A model generated the notes under the pieces. The model was not told the origin of the DNA and ran no database searches. It worked only from the letters and a program-made list of their open reading frames with translations. The translations under genes and the position numbers were made by a program. From the NCBI GenBank assembly GCA_003132305.1, contig PKXJ01000026.1, positions 11,255 through 50,485 of the forward strand: 39,231 nucleotides of DNA, given 5' to 3'. The DNA is from Acidimicrobiaceae bacterium. GTDB taxonomy: Bacteria; Actinomycetota; Acidimicrobiia; Acidimicrobiales; RAAP-2. Of this stretch, positions 23,539 to 32,182 are shown one piece after another (within the stretch, counting starts at the first letter, position 1; the number at the start of each line of letters is the position of its first letter).

Positions 23539-25167
23539 ATGGCCTACTTCGTCGCGCTCGCCAGCGCCTTTTTGGTCCTGTCGGCGGCCACGGCACTTCG
23601 ACCAGGTCGCCACGGCCTCTTCGCGGCGTTGGCCTACCCCGTGGGCTGGGCGGCCGGTGAGCTGGCGGGCCAGGGAATCGTTCTCGAGGCGCTGCTGATC
23701 GGGCTGCTCTGGTGGTGGGGCTGGCCGACGACCCACTGGCTGAGTGTGGTCGTGATCGCGCTCGCTGGCGTCGCCGTTCTCGAGAACCTCGCGTTGATCG
23801 TCATTCTCTTCCTCTCACGCGCCATCGTGCGTAAAGCAATGGAGTCCGCGCCGGATCGCCCGCTTCGCATTCCTCGTCCGAACGACGACGTCTTTGGCCG
23901 CTGGTGGCGTACCGCGCTGCTGGTCCCGTTTCACCCTCGCGACATGCAGCTCCATCGCAACTTGGTCTATGGTCCCTTGGACCGTCATCGTCTCGACGTG
24001 TGGCGCCTCTCCATCACGCCCACGGACGCCCCCGTCATCTACTACTTGCACGGTGGCGCGTGGACCTTTGGCGACAAACGTGAACAGGGTCGTCCGATGC
24101 TGCACGAGTTCGTTCGCCGCGGCTGGATCGTCGTCGCGAGTAACTACCGTCTTGCGCCGCGATTTCCTTGGCCCGCGCAGATCGAAGACGCGACGAGAGC
24201 GCTCGGTTGGATCAAGAAGAACATTGCGACCTACGGCGGGGACCCCGATCGCGTGGTCGTGGCGGGCGGCTCGGCCGGCGGCCACTTGGCCTCGCTCCTC
24301 GCGCTCAGCGCGAAGGACCCCTCCTGGCGACCGAAGGAGATGAGTGACGTCACGGACTGGACGGTGCGCGGCGCGCTCTCCTTCTACGGCGTGCTCGAGA
24401 TGACGGGCGACGAGGCGCACTGGGGCGGACTGGGCCGCGGCATTCGGCTCTTGTTAGAGCGTCGCGTCGTCCAAGTGCCCTACCAAGGTCACGAGAGTCT
24501 CTATCTCTCGCTCTCGCCCTACGAGCGCATCGCGCCCGACTCGCCGCCGTTCTTCGTCGTGCAGGGCGTGAACGACACCCTCGTGGAGGTTAACGTCGCG
24601 CGGGCCTTCGTCGCCAAGTATCGCAGCGTCGCGTTCGCGCCGGTGTACTACGTGGAACTGCCCTTCACCCAACACGCCTTTGACGTGACGGCGAGTCCGC
24701 GCACGTCCGCCACGACGCGCGCCGCGGTCGCCTTCGCGGAGTCGGTCGTAACGTCGCGCCCGGCTCTTACCCCACAACTCGTTGCGAACTATCAGGTCCC
24801 GCCGACGCGTCTCCTCGTTGCGGTCGACGAGAAGTGGCTCGACGCGAAAGAGGCGGCGTCCATCATCGGCCCGTTTTTCGTCGTTACCTCCGATAACCCG
24901 TTCTCCAGAGAGCTGAGTAGCGAAGAGAACGATGCACGTCGAGTGGCGCTGCGTTCGTTTCTTCATCGTCGTGGCGTCGATTACTTCGAAACCCTCGGTT
25001 GCGACCCACAAGGTCGCTGGCCCGATGAAGCGGGCGTGGCCTTGCGTGATCTCTCACGCGAGGACGTGCGCTCGCTCACGTGCGTCTGGGATCAGTTTGC
25101 CTTTTACGAAGTCAGCGAGGACTCGGTACTCGTGCGTGACGCCACGTCCGACGTCGCGCTGGCCTAA
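23539..25167 (+). CDS. Membrane-anchored esterase fused to a DUF3293-like domain
   Basis: From ATG 23539 (GTG 23533 is an alternative) the product has 542 residues in three parts. The first ~100 hold three to four transmembrane helices. Residues about 130-405 form an alpha/beta hydrolase of the HSL/carboxylesterase type with oxyanion motif HGGAW, nucleophile Ser245 in GGSAGGH, and probable Asp346 (GVNDTL) and His379 (TQHAFD). Residues about 438-535 resemble DUF3293, with TSDNPFSRELSSEEN, a CDPQGRWPDE stretch and DQFAFYEV. DUF3293 usually occurs as a stand-alone small protein of unknown role, so the fusion is uncommon as far as I know. The gene overlaps the end of convergent valS by four bases. 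Confidence 0.85.
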   Translation: MAYFVALASAFLVLSAATALRPGRHGLFAALAYPVGWAAGELAGQGIVLEALLIGLLWWWGWPTTHWLSVVVIALAGVAVLENLALIVILFLSRAIVRKAMESAPDRPLRIPRPNDDVFGRWWRTALLVPFHPRDMQLHRNLVYGPLDRHRLDVWRLSITPTDAPVIYYLHGGAWTFGDKREQGRPMLHEFVRRGWIVVASNYRLAPRFPWPAQIEDATRALGWIKKNIATYGGDPDRVVVAGGSAGGHLASLLALSAKDPSWRPKEMSDVTDWTVRGALSFYGVLEMTGDEAHWGGLGRGIRLLLERRVVQVPYQGHESLYLSLSPYERIAPDSPPFFVVQGVNDTLVEVNVARAFVAKYRSVAFAPVYYVELPFTQHAFDVTASPRTSATTRAAVAFAESVVTSRPALTPQLVANYQVPPTRLLVAVDEKWLDAKEAASIIGPFFVVTSDNPFSRELSSEENDARRVALRSFLHRRGVDYFETLGCDPQGRWPDEAGVALRDLSREDVRSLTCVWDQFAFYEVSEDSVLVRDATSDVALA

Positions 25168-27731
25168 CTCGACTCAAGCGTGATAGTGAAGCTCAGTTCG
25201 TTGGCATCGTTCACGATCATCTCTTGAACGTTGCCCGCCGCGACGAGGTCGTTCGCACTCACGCGCAGCGCCGCGGCGAACTCTTCGGGGGCGTGGACTA
25301 GAAAACTTGACACCCCGGCGCGTTGGGAAACCTTGGCGGTGCTTTTCTCACGGCGCAGGGCTTCCAGCGCGTCACACACGGGCCAGTAGATCGATCCGGG
25401 GTCCGCCGCGAGCGTGCCGAGTTCCTCGACGCTCGGCCACGAAGCGAGGTGCACGGAGTCGTCGTGCCACCAGTGCCACACCTCTTCGCTGACGAAGGGG
25501 AGTATCGGGGCGAAGAGACGCTGCAGTACCGAAAGGGCGATCTTCAACGTGGCGCGGGCCGACCTCGTCTCCGCGCTCTCGCCTTCGCCGTACGCGCGAA
25601 TCTTGACGAGTTCGAGATAGTTGTCACAGAACGACCAGAAGAACGATTCGGTGCGCTCGAGGACGCGCGCGTAGTCGTAGTTCTCAAAGGACGTGGTCGC
25701 GTCGCGCACCAGATCGGCGAGCAGGGCCAACAGGTCCCGGTCCAACGGTGCCGTGACGTCGTCGGCGCTGAGTGTCGTTTCGTCGAGGCGACCCAGGACG
25801 AACTTCGAGGCGTTCAGAATCTTGATGGAGAGTCGACGACCGATTTTCATCTGCGCCTCGTCGATGGCGGTGTCGGCGCCGGGTCGGCCCGAGGCGGCCC
25901 AGTAGCGAAGGGCGTCGGCGCCGTGTTGTTCCAGCAGCGGCAGTGGGGTGACGACGTTGCCGACGGACTTACTCATCTTCTTGCGATTCGGGTCGAGCAC
26001 CCAGCCCGAAATCAAGGCATTCTTGAAGGGCAGGCTGGCGTGTTGAAGGTGGCCGCGCACGACCGTCGAAAAGAGCCAGGTGCGAATGATCTCGTGGGCC
26101 TGGAGACGAAGGTCCATGGGATAGACGTGCTCAAAGAGCGACGTGCCCCAGTGACCGGCGATCTCGGGCGAGAGTGAACTCGTGGCCCAGGTGTCCATGA
26201 CGTCGGGGTCGCCCGCGAAGCCGAGGGGCCGGTTGCGCTGCGCCTCTTCGTAGCCGGGGGGCACGTCACTCGACGGGTCGAGGGGCAGTCGATCGAGTGC
26301 GGGCAGGATCGGCGAGTCGAAGTCGATCGCGCCCTGCTCGTCGATGGGGTACCACGCCGGGAAGGGCACGCCAAAGAAGCGTTGGCGAGAGATGTTCCAG
26401 TCGACGTTGAGGCCCTCAACCCACGAACGATAACGGTGCTTCATGAAGTCCGGGTACCAGTGGAGTTCTTCGCCGCGACGAAGGAGGGCCTCACGGTTCT
26501 CGAGCGTTCGCACGAACCACTGGCGCGAGGTGACGATCTCCAAGGGTCGCTCGCCGCGTTCGTAGAACTTGACGGGGTGGGTGATCTCACGAAGTTCGCC
26601 CACAAGATCACCCGAGGCGCGAAGCGTGTCCACGATCGTGGCGCGCGCCTGGTTGACGGTCCTTCCCGCTATCTCGGCGTAGACCGCGTTAGCGGCATGG
26701 GGATCTCTCGACGGGAAGGTTTCCGAATTGAAATCCGCGGGCAAGAACCTGCCGTCTCGTCCAATCAAGGCGCGCGTGGGCAGACTCAACTCACGCCACC
26801 ACGTCACGTCGGTCGTGTCGCCAAAGGTGCAGATCATGGCGATACCCGATCCCTTTTCGGGGTCGGCCAGTTCGTGGGCGAGGATTGGCACTTCGACCTT
26901 GAAGAGGGGCGTGACCACGAGAGAGCCAAAGAGTTCCTGGTAGCGCTCGTCGTCGGGGTGCGCGACGAGCGCGACGCAGCTGGCCAGCATCTCGGGGCGC
27001 GTAGTTTCGATCTCGACGGTGCCGTGGCCGTCGGCGCGCTGAAAGGCTACGCGGTGATAGGTGCCCGGACGTTCGCGGTCCTCGAGCTCGGCCTGGGAGA
27101 CGGCCGTTCGAAAGTCGATGTCCCAGAGCGTGGGCGCGACGCTGGAGTAGACCTCGTGGCGCGCCAGCATCTCCAAGAACCCGCGCTGGGAGATGGCCTG
27201 GGCTTCCGGCGAGATCGTCGTGTACTCGAGCGTCCAGTCCACGCTGATCCCCAGGTACCGCCAGAGCTTCTTGAACTCCTCCTCGTCGACGGCGGTTAAG
27301 AGGTGGCACAGTTCAACGAAGTTCCTCCTCGATATCGAGATCCTCTTCTCCGGCGCCTTTTCGGGCGTGGCGAAGTGGGCGTCGTAGGGAAGAGCCGGGT
27401 CACAGCGGACCCCGTAGAAGTTCTCGACGCGTCGCTCGGTGGGCAGTCCGTTGTCGTCCCAGCCCATGGGGTAGAAGACGTCCTTACCGCGCATGCGCCA
27501 AAATCGGGCCACGACGTCGCCCTGGGTGTAGCTAAAGACGTGGCCAATGTGCAGTTCACCCGAAACCGTGGGGGGCGGCGTGTCGATGCTGTAGACCGAC
27601 TCGCGGGTCGCCTCGCGGTCAAAGCGGTACGTAGACTCACTCTCCCAGCGCGCCAGCCACGTCTCTTCGAGGCCGTCCACGGTGGGCTTTTCGGGTACGG
27701 CGTGAGAGAAGGGCGTGGAAGCGTCGGGCAT
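25164..27731 (-). CDS. valS: Valyl-tRNA synthetase
   Basis: This 855-residue class I synthetase charges tRNA-Val. The HIGH signature is GELHIGHVFSY, followed by YPMGWDDNGLPTERRVENFYGV. The editing domain lies at about residues 190-400, and the KMSKS loop is KKMSKSVGNV near residue 590. The C-terminal anticodon-binding region contains SFFWSFCDNYLELVK. The length is near that of actinobacterial and archaeal-type ValRS, shorter than many bacterial forms. The gene is divergent from cysS with only 20 bp between the two start codons, so their promoters must overlap each other or the coding sequences. Confidence 0.97.
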   Translation of the reverse strand: MPDASTPFSHAVPEKPTVDGLEETWLARWESESTYRFDREATRESVYSIDTPPPTVSGELHIGHVFSYTQGDVVARFWRMRGKDVFYPMGWDDNGLPTERRVENFYGVRCDPALPYDAHFATPEKAPEKRISISRRNFVELCHLLTAVDEEEFKKLWRYLGISVDWTLEYTTISPEAQAISQRGFLEMLARHEVYSSVAPTLWDIDFRTAVSQAELEDRERPGTYHRVAFQRADGHGTVEIETTRPEMLASCVALVAHPDDERYQELFGSLVVTPLFKVEVPILAHELADPEKGSGIAMICTFGDTTDVTWWRELSLPTRALIGRDGRFLPADFNSETFPSRDPHAANAVYAEIAGRTVNQARATIVDTLRASGDLVGELREITHPVKFYERGERPLEIVTSRQWFVRTLENREALLRRGEELHWYPDFMKHRYRSWVEGLNVDWNISRQRFFGVPFPAWYPIDEQGAIDFDSPILPALDRLPLDPSSDVPPGYEEAQRNRPLGFAGDPDVMDTWATSSLSPEIAGHWGTSLFEHVYPMDLRLQAHEIIRTWLFSTVVRGHLQHASLPFKNALISGWVLDPNRKKMSKSVGNVVTPLPLLEQHGADALRYWAASGRPGADTAIDEAQMKIGRRLSIKILNASKFVLGRLDETTLSADDVTAPLDRDLLALLADLVRDATTSFENYDYARVLERTESFFWSFCDNYLELVKIRAYGEGESAETRSARATLKIALSVLQRLFAPILPFVSEEVWHWWHDDSVHLASWPSVEELGTLAADPGSIYWPVCDALEALRREKSTAKVSQRAGVSSFLVHAPEEFAAALRVSANDLVAAGNVQEMIVNDANELSFTITLESS

Positions 27732-27751
27732 GGTTGGCGTAGTTTAGAACA

Positions 27752-29143
27752 GTGATTCGCCTCTATGACACCGTCCGCGGCGAGGTTCGCGACCTCACCC
27801 TACGTAGCCCGGGTCGCGTCTCGATGTACGTCTGCGGGCCGACCGTCTACGACCTACCCCATCTGGGACACGGGCGTTTCACCCTGGTGTGGGACGTCGC
27901 GCGACGGTGGTTCACGTTTCAAGGACTGAGCGTTCACTACGTCTCCAATGTCACCGACGTGGATGACAACATCATCGCTCGCGCCAACCTCGAGTCGAGG
28001 ACCGAGTCCGACGTGGCCGCTCAGTACGAGAAGGAGTGGTGGGACGCCATGACGCGTCTCGGCGTGGCGCGTCCCGACGACACGCCGCACGCGACGCACT
28101 ACATCGAGGGAATGATCGACCTCATCGCGTCGTTTCTCGATCGTGACGTCGCCTACGTGACGAGTGACGGCGTCTACTTCGACGTGTCGTCGGTGCCCGA
28201 CTACGGCCTCTTGGCCGGTCAGCCCCTAGAAAGTCTCCGGGCCGGCGCGCGAGTCGAGGGCAGCGACGAGAAGCGTTCGCCACTCGACTTCGCGCTGTGG
28301 AAGAACGCGAAGCCCGACGAGCCGAGCTGGCCCGCGCCCTTCGGTGACGGTCGCCCGGGCTGGCACACCGAGTGCGTCGTCATGGCGCTCGATCTCCTCG
28401 GCGAAGGCTTCGATCTGCACACCGGCGGCTTTGACCTCAAGTTCCCCCACCACGAGAACGAACGCGCCCAGGCCGAAGCCGCGCATAAATCCTTCGCGCG
28501 ACACTGGGCCCACCACGGTTTCGTGATGGTCGGGGGCGAAAAGATGAGCAAGTCGCTCCACAATTTCACGTCGCTGACGGACTTACTGGACAAGACCGAC
28601 CCGCGCGCCTACCGCTTGCTGGTACTGCGCTCGCACTACCGATCGCCCATTGAGGTAACGCCCTCAATCATCGCCGACGCCGAACGGGCCCTTGACCGCC
28701 TCGACACGTTGGCGCGTCGTTTCCAACTCTCCGTCCTAGGGGGCGACAACTTTGAACTGGCGTCCTCGCACGCGTGGGAAGACGAGTCCCTCGAACTTTA
28801 CGAACGTGTCGTGGCCTCAATGAACGACGACCTCAACACGCCATTCGCCGTGGCCGAACTCTTCGAGGCGCTCACCGCCGCCAACCTCATGGCCGACGAG
28901 GGGCACGGGGCGTCGGCCCGTCGACTAGCCCAGTCGATCAACGCCCTCTTTGGCGCGCTGGGGCTCTCTTTACTCGCGGGTAGCCACGTCACCGACGAGG
29001 TCACGGAGAAGCTCGTTATCGAGCGCGACGCGGCCCGTTTGTCCAAGAACTGGGCCGACGCCGACCGAATACGTGACGAACTGGTCCAGCGGGGCTGGAT
29101 CGTGGAAGACGGGGCCTCGGGCACCGTCATTCGCCGCTCCTAA
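27752..29143 (+). CDS. cysS: Cysteinyl-tRNA synthetase
   Basis: The 463-residue enzyme charges tRNA-Cys. It has the zinc ligand Cys28 in CGPTVYD, the HIGH signature HLGH, a further zinc-site Cys in HTECVV and the HHENE segment, and the KMSKS loop EKMSKSLHNF. The C-terminus ends in NWADADRIRDELVQRGWIV and DGASGTV, the standard CysRS tail. A mycothiol ligase MshC was considered, because the two are homologous, but the length, tail and motif set fit CysS better. Start is GTG 27752, back to back with valS. Confidence 0.95.
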   Translation: MIRLYDTVRGEVRDLTLRSPGRVSMYVCGPTVYDLPHLGHGRFTLVWDVARRWFTFQGLSVHYVSNVTDVDDNIIARANLESRTESDVAAQYEKEWWDAMTRLGVARPDDTPHATHYIEGMIDLIASFLDRDVAYVTSDGVYFDVSSVPDYGLLAGQPLESLRAGARVEGSDEKRSPLDFALWKNAKPDEPSWPAPFGDGRPGWHTECVVMALDLLGEGFDLHTGGFDLKFPHHENERAQAEAAHKSFARHWAHHGFVMVGGEKMSKSLHNFTSLTDLLDKTDPRAYRLLVLRSHYRSPIEVTPSIIADAERALDRLDTLARRFQLSVLGGDNFELASSHAWEDESLELYERVVASMNDDLNTPFAVAELFEALTAANLMADEGHGASARRLAQSINALFGALGLSLLAGSHVTDEVTEKLVIERDAARLSKNWADADRIRDELVQRGWIVEDGASGTVIRRS

Positions 29144-29253
29144 TTACTCTTGTTCTCTAAGGCCACGACCAAGTAGCGTTAACCCTGAGGTTGCCGTTGT
29201 GGTTCCCTCCCAAAACCGGAGTTCCGGAAGTAAAAGTAATAAGGAGGCCCACA

Positions 29254-29454
29254 GTGGCTGCAGGAACCGTCAAGTGGTTCAACGACGAAAAGGGTTGGGG
29301 ATTCATCGCTGTCGATGGCCAACCAGACGTCTTTGTTCACTACTCGGAGATTCAAGGTGACGGGCGAAAGACGCTCGTCGAAGGTCAGGCCGTCGAGTTC
29401 GACATCGAACCCGGCGATCGCGGCCCGTTAGCTAAGCGCGTCATTCTTAACTAA
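29254..29454 (+). CDS. Cold-shock domain protein
   Basis: GTG 29254 follows a strong AAGGAGG (29241-29247). The 66-residue product is a single cold-shock domain with RNA-binding motifs KGWGFI and VFVHY. It binds single-stranded RNA or DNA and melts RNA structure. The leader 29144-29253 is noncoding, as is common for csp genes with regulatory 5' untranslated regions. It has its own terminator and is probably a monocistronic, highly expressed gene. Confidence 0.96.
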   Translation: MAAGTVKWFNDEKGWGFIAVDGQPDVFVHYSEIQGDGRKTLVEGQAVEFDIEPGDRGPLAKRVILN

Positions 29455-29471
29455 CGACCACTCTTCGTTTT

Positions 29472-29506
29472 AAACGGCCGCCGCCTTCGGGCGGCGGCCG
29501 TTTTTT
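29472..29506 (+). terminator. Rho-independent terminator after the cold-shock gene
   Basis: A 14-bp GC-rich stem, AAACGGCCGCCGCC with a stable TTCG loop, is followed by a run of six T (29501-29506). It lies 18 bp after the stop. Confidence 0.95.
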
Positions 29507-29573
29507 GTGCCGCGACGTGCTCTACGGTACGTTGGGTTACTAGCAAGTAACTTCTCCGACTCCAAGGTGCGAC

Positions 29574-30788
29574 ATGAGCGACTTTTCGATGGATCTCAAT
29601 GAGGACCAGATCACGCTGCGCGACTGGCTGCACGGTTTCGCCGAACAGCAGATGCGGCCCATCGCCGCCGAGTGGGACGAGCGCGAAGAGACGCCGTGGC
29701 CCTTTATCCAAGAGGCCGCCAAGCTCGGCGTGTACGGCCTCGACTTCTTGATGAACGTCATCAAGGATCCGACGGGTCTCTCCATGATGATCGCGCTCGA
29801 AGAGCTCGCCTGGGGCGACGCCGGGCTGTGCATGTCGATCATGGGCACGACGCTGGGCGTGGCGGCGATTGTCTCCAACGGCACGCCCGAGCAGCAGATG
29901 GAGTGGGTGCCGCGCTGTTTTGGCACGCCCGACGACATCAAACTCGCGGCCTTTGGCGTCTCTGAGCCCGACGCGGGCAGTGACGTCTCGGCCCTTCGCA
30001 CGCGCGCGATCTACGACGAAGCGCACGACGAATGGATCTTGAACGGCACCAAGACCTGGATCACGAATGGCGGCATCGCCAACATTCACGTCATCGTCGC
30101 GTCGGTCGACCCCAAGCTCGGCGGTCGGGGCCAGGCCTCGTTCATCGTGCCCGAAGGAACGCCCGGGCTGAGCATGGGTCAGAAGTTCAAGAAGATGGGC
30201 ATTCGCGCGAGTCACACCGCCGAAGTGGTCCTCGAGAACTGTCGAGTACCGGGCGGCTGTCTCCTGGGCGGCAAGGAGAAGTTGGACGAGAAGTTGGCGC
30301 GCGTTCGAGAAGGTAAGCGCGCCTCGGGCCAGGCCGCGATGGCGACCTTTGAGGCCACGCGACCAGCCGTGGGCGCCCAGGCGCTCGGCATCGCGCGAGC
30401 GGCCTACGAGTACTCGCTCGAGTACGCCAAGGAGCGCAAGCAGTTCGGCCGAGCCATCATTGAAAATCAGGCCATCGCGTTCAAACTGGCCAACATGAAG
30501 ATGAGCATTGACGCGGCGAGGCTGCTCGTCTGGCGCGCCAGTTGGATGGCCGCCACGCGAAAGCCCTTCACCAGTGGCGAGGGCTCGATGTCCAAGCTCT
30601 TCGCCAGCGAAGCCGCCGTCAGGGTCACCGATGAGGCGATCCAGATCCTCGGCGGGTACGGCTACGTGCGCGACTATCCCGTGGAGCGCTGGCACCGTGA
30701 CTCGAAGATCTACACGATCTTCGAGGGGACCAGTGAAATTCAACGACTGATCATAGCGCGTGCCATTTCTGGCGTGCAGATCAGGTAG
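29574..30788 (+). CDS. Acyl-CoA dehydrogenase
   Basis: This 404-residue flavoprotein oxidises acyl-CoA to enoyl-CoA in fatty-acid or branched-chain degradation and passes electrons to ETF. The middle part shows [12 protein letters not shown] and the FAD-binding stretch TKTWITNGG. The C-terminal helical bundle has the segment [11 protein letters not shown], the QILGGYGY motif and the catalytic Glu384 in [10 protein letters not shown]. All landmarks are present and the length is normal. It begins about 65 bp after the cold-shock terminator and ends with TAG. A diverged copy of its last 25 codons lies about 4.8 kb downstream (35596-35673), which may mark a rearrangement. The chain-length specificity is unknown. 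Confidence 0.96.
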   Translation: MSDFSMDLNEDQITLRDWLHGFAEQQMRPIAAEWDEREETPWPFIQEAAKLGVYGLDFLMNVIKDPTGLSMMIALEELAWGDAGLCMSIMGTTLGVAAIVSNGTPEQQMEWVPRCFGTPDDIKLAAFGVSEPDAGSDVSALRTRAIYDEAHDEWILNGTKTWITNGGIANIHVIVASVDPKLGGRGQASFIVPEGTPGLSMGQKFKKMGIRASHTAEVVLENCRVPGGCLLGGKEKLDEKLARVREGKRASGQAAMATFEATRPAVGAQALGIARAAYEYSLEYAKERKQFGRAIIENQAIAFKLANMKMSIDAARLLVWRASWMAATRKPFTSGEGSMSKLFASEAAVRVTDEAIQILGGYGYVRDYPVERWHRDSKIYTIFEGTSEIQRLIIARAISGVQIR

Positions 30789-31215
30789 TCCCAAGCCGCA
30801 AATTAGCAGGCTTTCGCGTTCCGCAGCTGCTAGCGGTGATCGTCCTCTGCACCTCCGCACACAGGTGTCCACGGACCCACGAATCGCGTTTGTGGGTCCA
30901 TTTGTGGGTCCATCTTTCTTCGTGATTGGTGTCGGCAGCGTGGCAGTAAGCCACTGGCGTGCGTCGTGACCTTCCCGTGGGTTAATTTAGGTAGTCGGTG
31001 GCGGATTTCCTTTGATGGTCTGCGGGAGTTGGTACACGCTGAGCAGGAGCACTAGGGCAAGACCCCCACTATCGGTGTTACCCCGAGCGCTTGACAATCG
31101 TGACTAATCGCACTTGGAACCAATTGACCAGCCACCGTAGGTACCGTGGCACGACACCATCAACAGCGGCTACTAATCAGCAACCTGGGACAAATTCGAA
31201 GCGCGTATTGCTGAA
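30789..31215. other. Noncoding stretch after the acyl-CoA dehydrogenase
   Basis: No gene is supported. GGACCCAC at 30873-30880 pairs with GTGGGTCC at 30892-30899, and that second arm recurs in the tandem repeat TTTGTGGGTCCA (30889-30900 and 30901-30912). The role is unknown. From here to the end of the window the coding density is much lower than before. Confidence 0.5.
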
Positions 31216-31386
31216 ATGTTCGAGGAACTTGGAAGTAATACCATCGACTCATCTGAGTACCTCGCGTACCTCGCGACGTTCATGCTTGAAAAACTGGGCG
31301 CTGTGTACACAGATAAGAAATACAGCATCGCTTTTGACTGCCTCGCGCGCGTACGCGGGATGAATCACGGAGGGGGCCGACCGTGA
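31216..31386 (+). CDS. Short frame of uncertain status
   Basis: A 56-residue frame starting MFEELGSNTIDSSEYLAYL has alternating hydrophobic and charged residues that look like a real helical protein, but there is no ribosome site and no known family. It may be a fragment of a decayed gene. The TGA at 31384 overlaps a GTG that opens only 20 codons. I give it low weight. Confidence 0.25.
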   Translation: MFEELGSNTIDSSEYLAYLATFMLEKLGAVYTDKKYSIAFDCLARVRGMNHGGGRP

Positions 31387-31473
31387 CCGACAAATTGACT
31401 CGCGAATCGTGCTTGTGGAGATTACGCCCTCAGTGGTTGGTGTGACTTGCATGAACTGATGTAGACGAACGAT

Positions 31474-31941
31474 ATGGTCTCCGAGGATCTCGACGCGGAA
31501 CTCGGCACTCCGACAGAATTCGCCCAGCGCATCTTTGGTTACCTGCCCAAACGGTCGCACTGGGCACAGGTGGTGGGTCCGGTCTACACAACTGCCCAGT
31601 TGGAGCAGATCCTCGGCGTCTCTCGCTAGGCAATCGCGGATCGCGTTCGGCGTCGCACAATGTTAGGTCTGCACACCCGAGATAACCACGTCGTCTACCC
31701 GCTGTTCTAGGTTGAGGGCATGCCGGTCATCGGTGGCTTGTCCGACGTGTTGCGTAGTGTCGTCGGCACCGTCGACGAGTGGACGCTCGCCTCATTGTTT
31801 CACTCAGTCAAGGAATCCGCTTGGGTGCGACCTTCGGCGAGCAGAGCCGCGAGCAACAAGCCGGCACGCCGAATCGCGAAAAAGTGGAGTGCAAGCCTCA
31901 ACGTCCGATTGAGACCGTTATGTCTTAATACGGTCATTTGA
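31474..31941 (+). pseudogene. Antitoxin/HTH-like gene with two in-frame TAG codons
   Basis: One reading frame of 156 codons runs from ATG 31474 to TGA 31939 and is broken only by TAG at 31627 and TAG at 31708. Read through, it spells a helix-turn-helix-like segment YTTAQLEQILGVSR[TAG]AIADRV, then TRDNHVVYPLF[TAG]VEGMPV and DEWTLASLF. From memory this resembles actinobacterial HTH proteins often encoded beside RES-domain toxins, in which glutamine sits at both interrupted positions (SRQA and FQ); each TAG is one C-to-T change from CAG. No RES gene lies beside it. TAG is used as a normal stop elsewhere in the window (for example ends of the kinase and acyl-CoA dehydrogenase genes), so decay is more likely than recoding. 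Family assignment is from memory and moderate. Confidence 0.6.
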
Positions 31942-31986
31942 GTTGATTCTCGCTCTTACAGATCCCACCTGTTTTATTGAGTTGGG

Positions 31987-32151
31987 ATGAACTGCCCTGC
32001 CGACAGCGCCGCTGAGGCCTGCATCTTCTATTTCACGCTCGGAAAAATACTGTCGAACCACACCGATGCTTTTCCCAACGCAATAACACAGGTGACGGAT
32101 TCAGTTTGGTCAGCGTACTACGGGCCTGATTGTGCTATGACTTCAGCGTGA
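31987..32151 (+). CDS. Short hypothetical frame, low confidence
   Basis: ATG 31987 follows GTTGGG and opens a 54-residue frame with three cysteines, MNCPADSAAEACIFYF and onward, ending 31 bp before the next gene start. No domain is recognisable and no homologue is known to me. It may be chance or part of the leader of the 907-residue protein gene. Confidence 0.2.
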   Translation: MNCPADSAAEACIFYFTLGKILSNHTDAFPNAITQVTDSVWSAYYGPDCAMTSA

Positions 32152-32182
32152 CTGGTGTTGTCAGTCTCCTAGGGGGTATTCC

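Noticed and set aside
26382-27299. A 305-residue antisense frame inside valS
   Set aside because: It is a shadow of valS third-position GC bias; no domain is recognisable and the sense protein is a complete synthetase.
27752-29143. Mycothiol ligase MshC instead of CysS
   Set aside because: The length (463 residues), the complete CysRS tail and the KMSKS loop fit CysS; MshC is shorter at the C-terminus.
31474-31941. Genetic recoding of TAG as Gln
   Set aside because: TAG ends the histidine kinase, pntB, alkyltransferase and acyl-CoA dehydrogenase genes at the expected places, so it is an ordinary stop in this genome.
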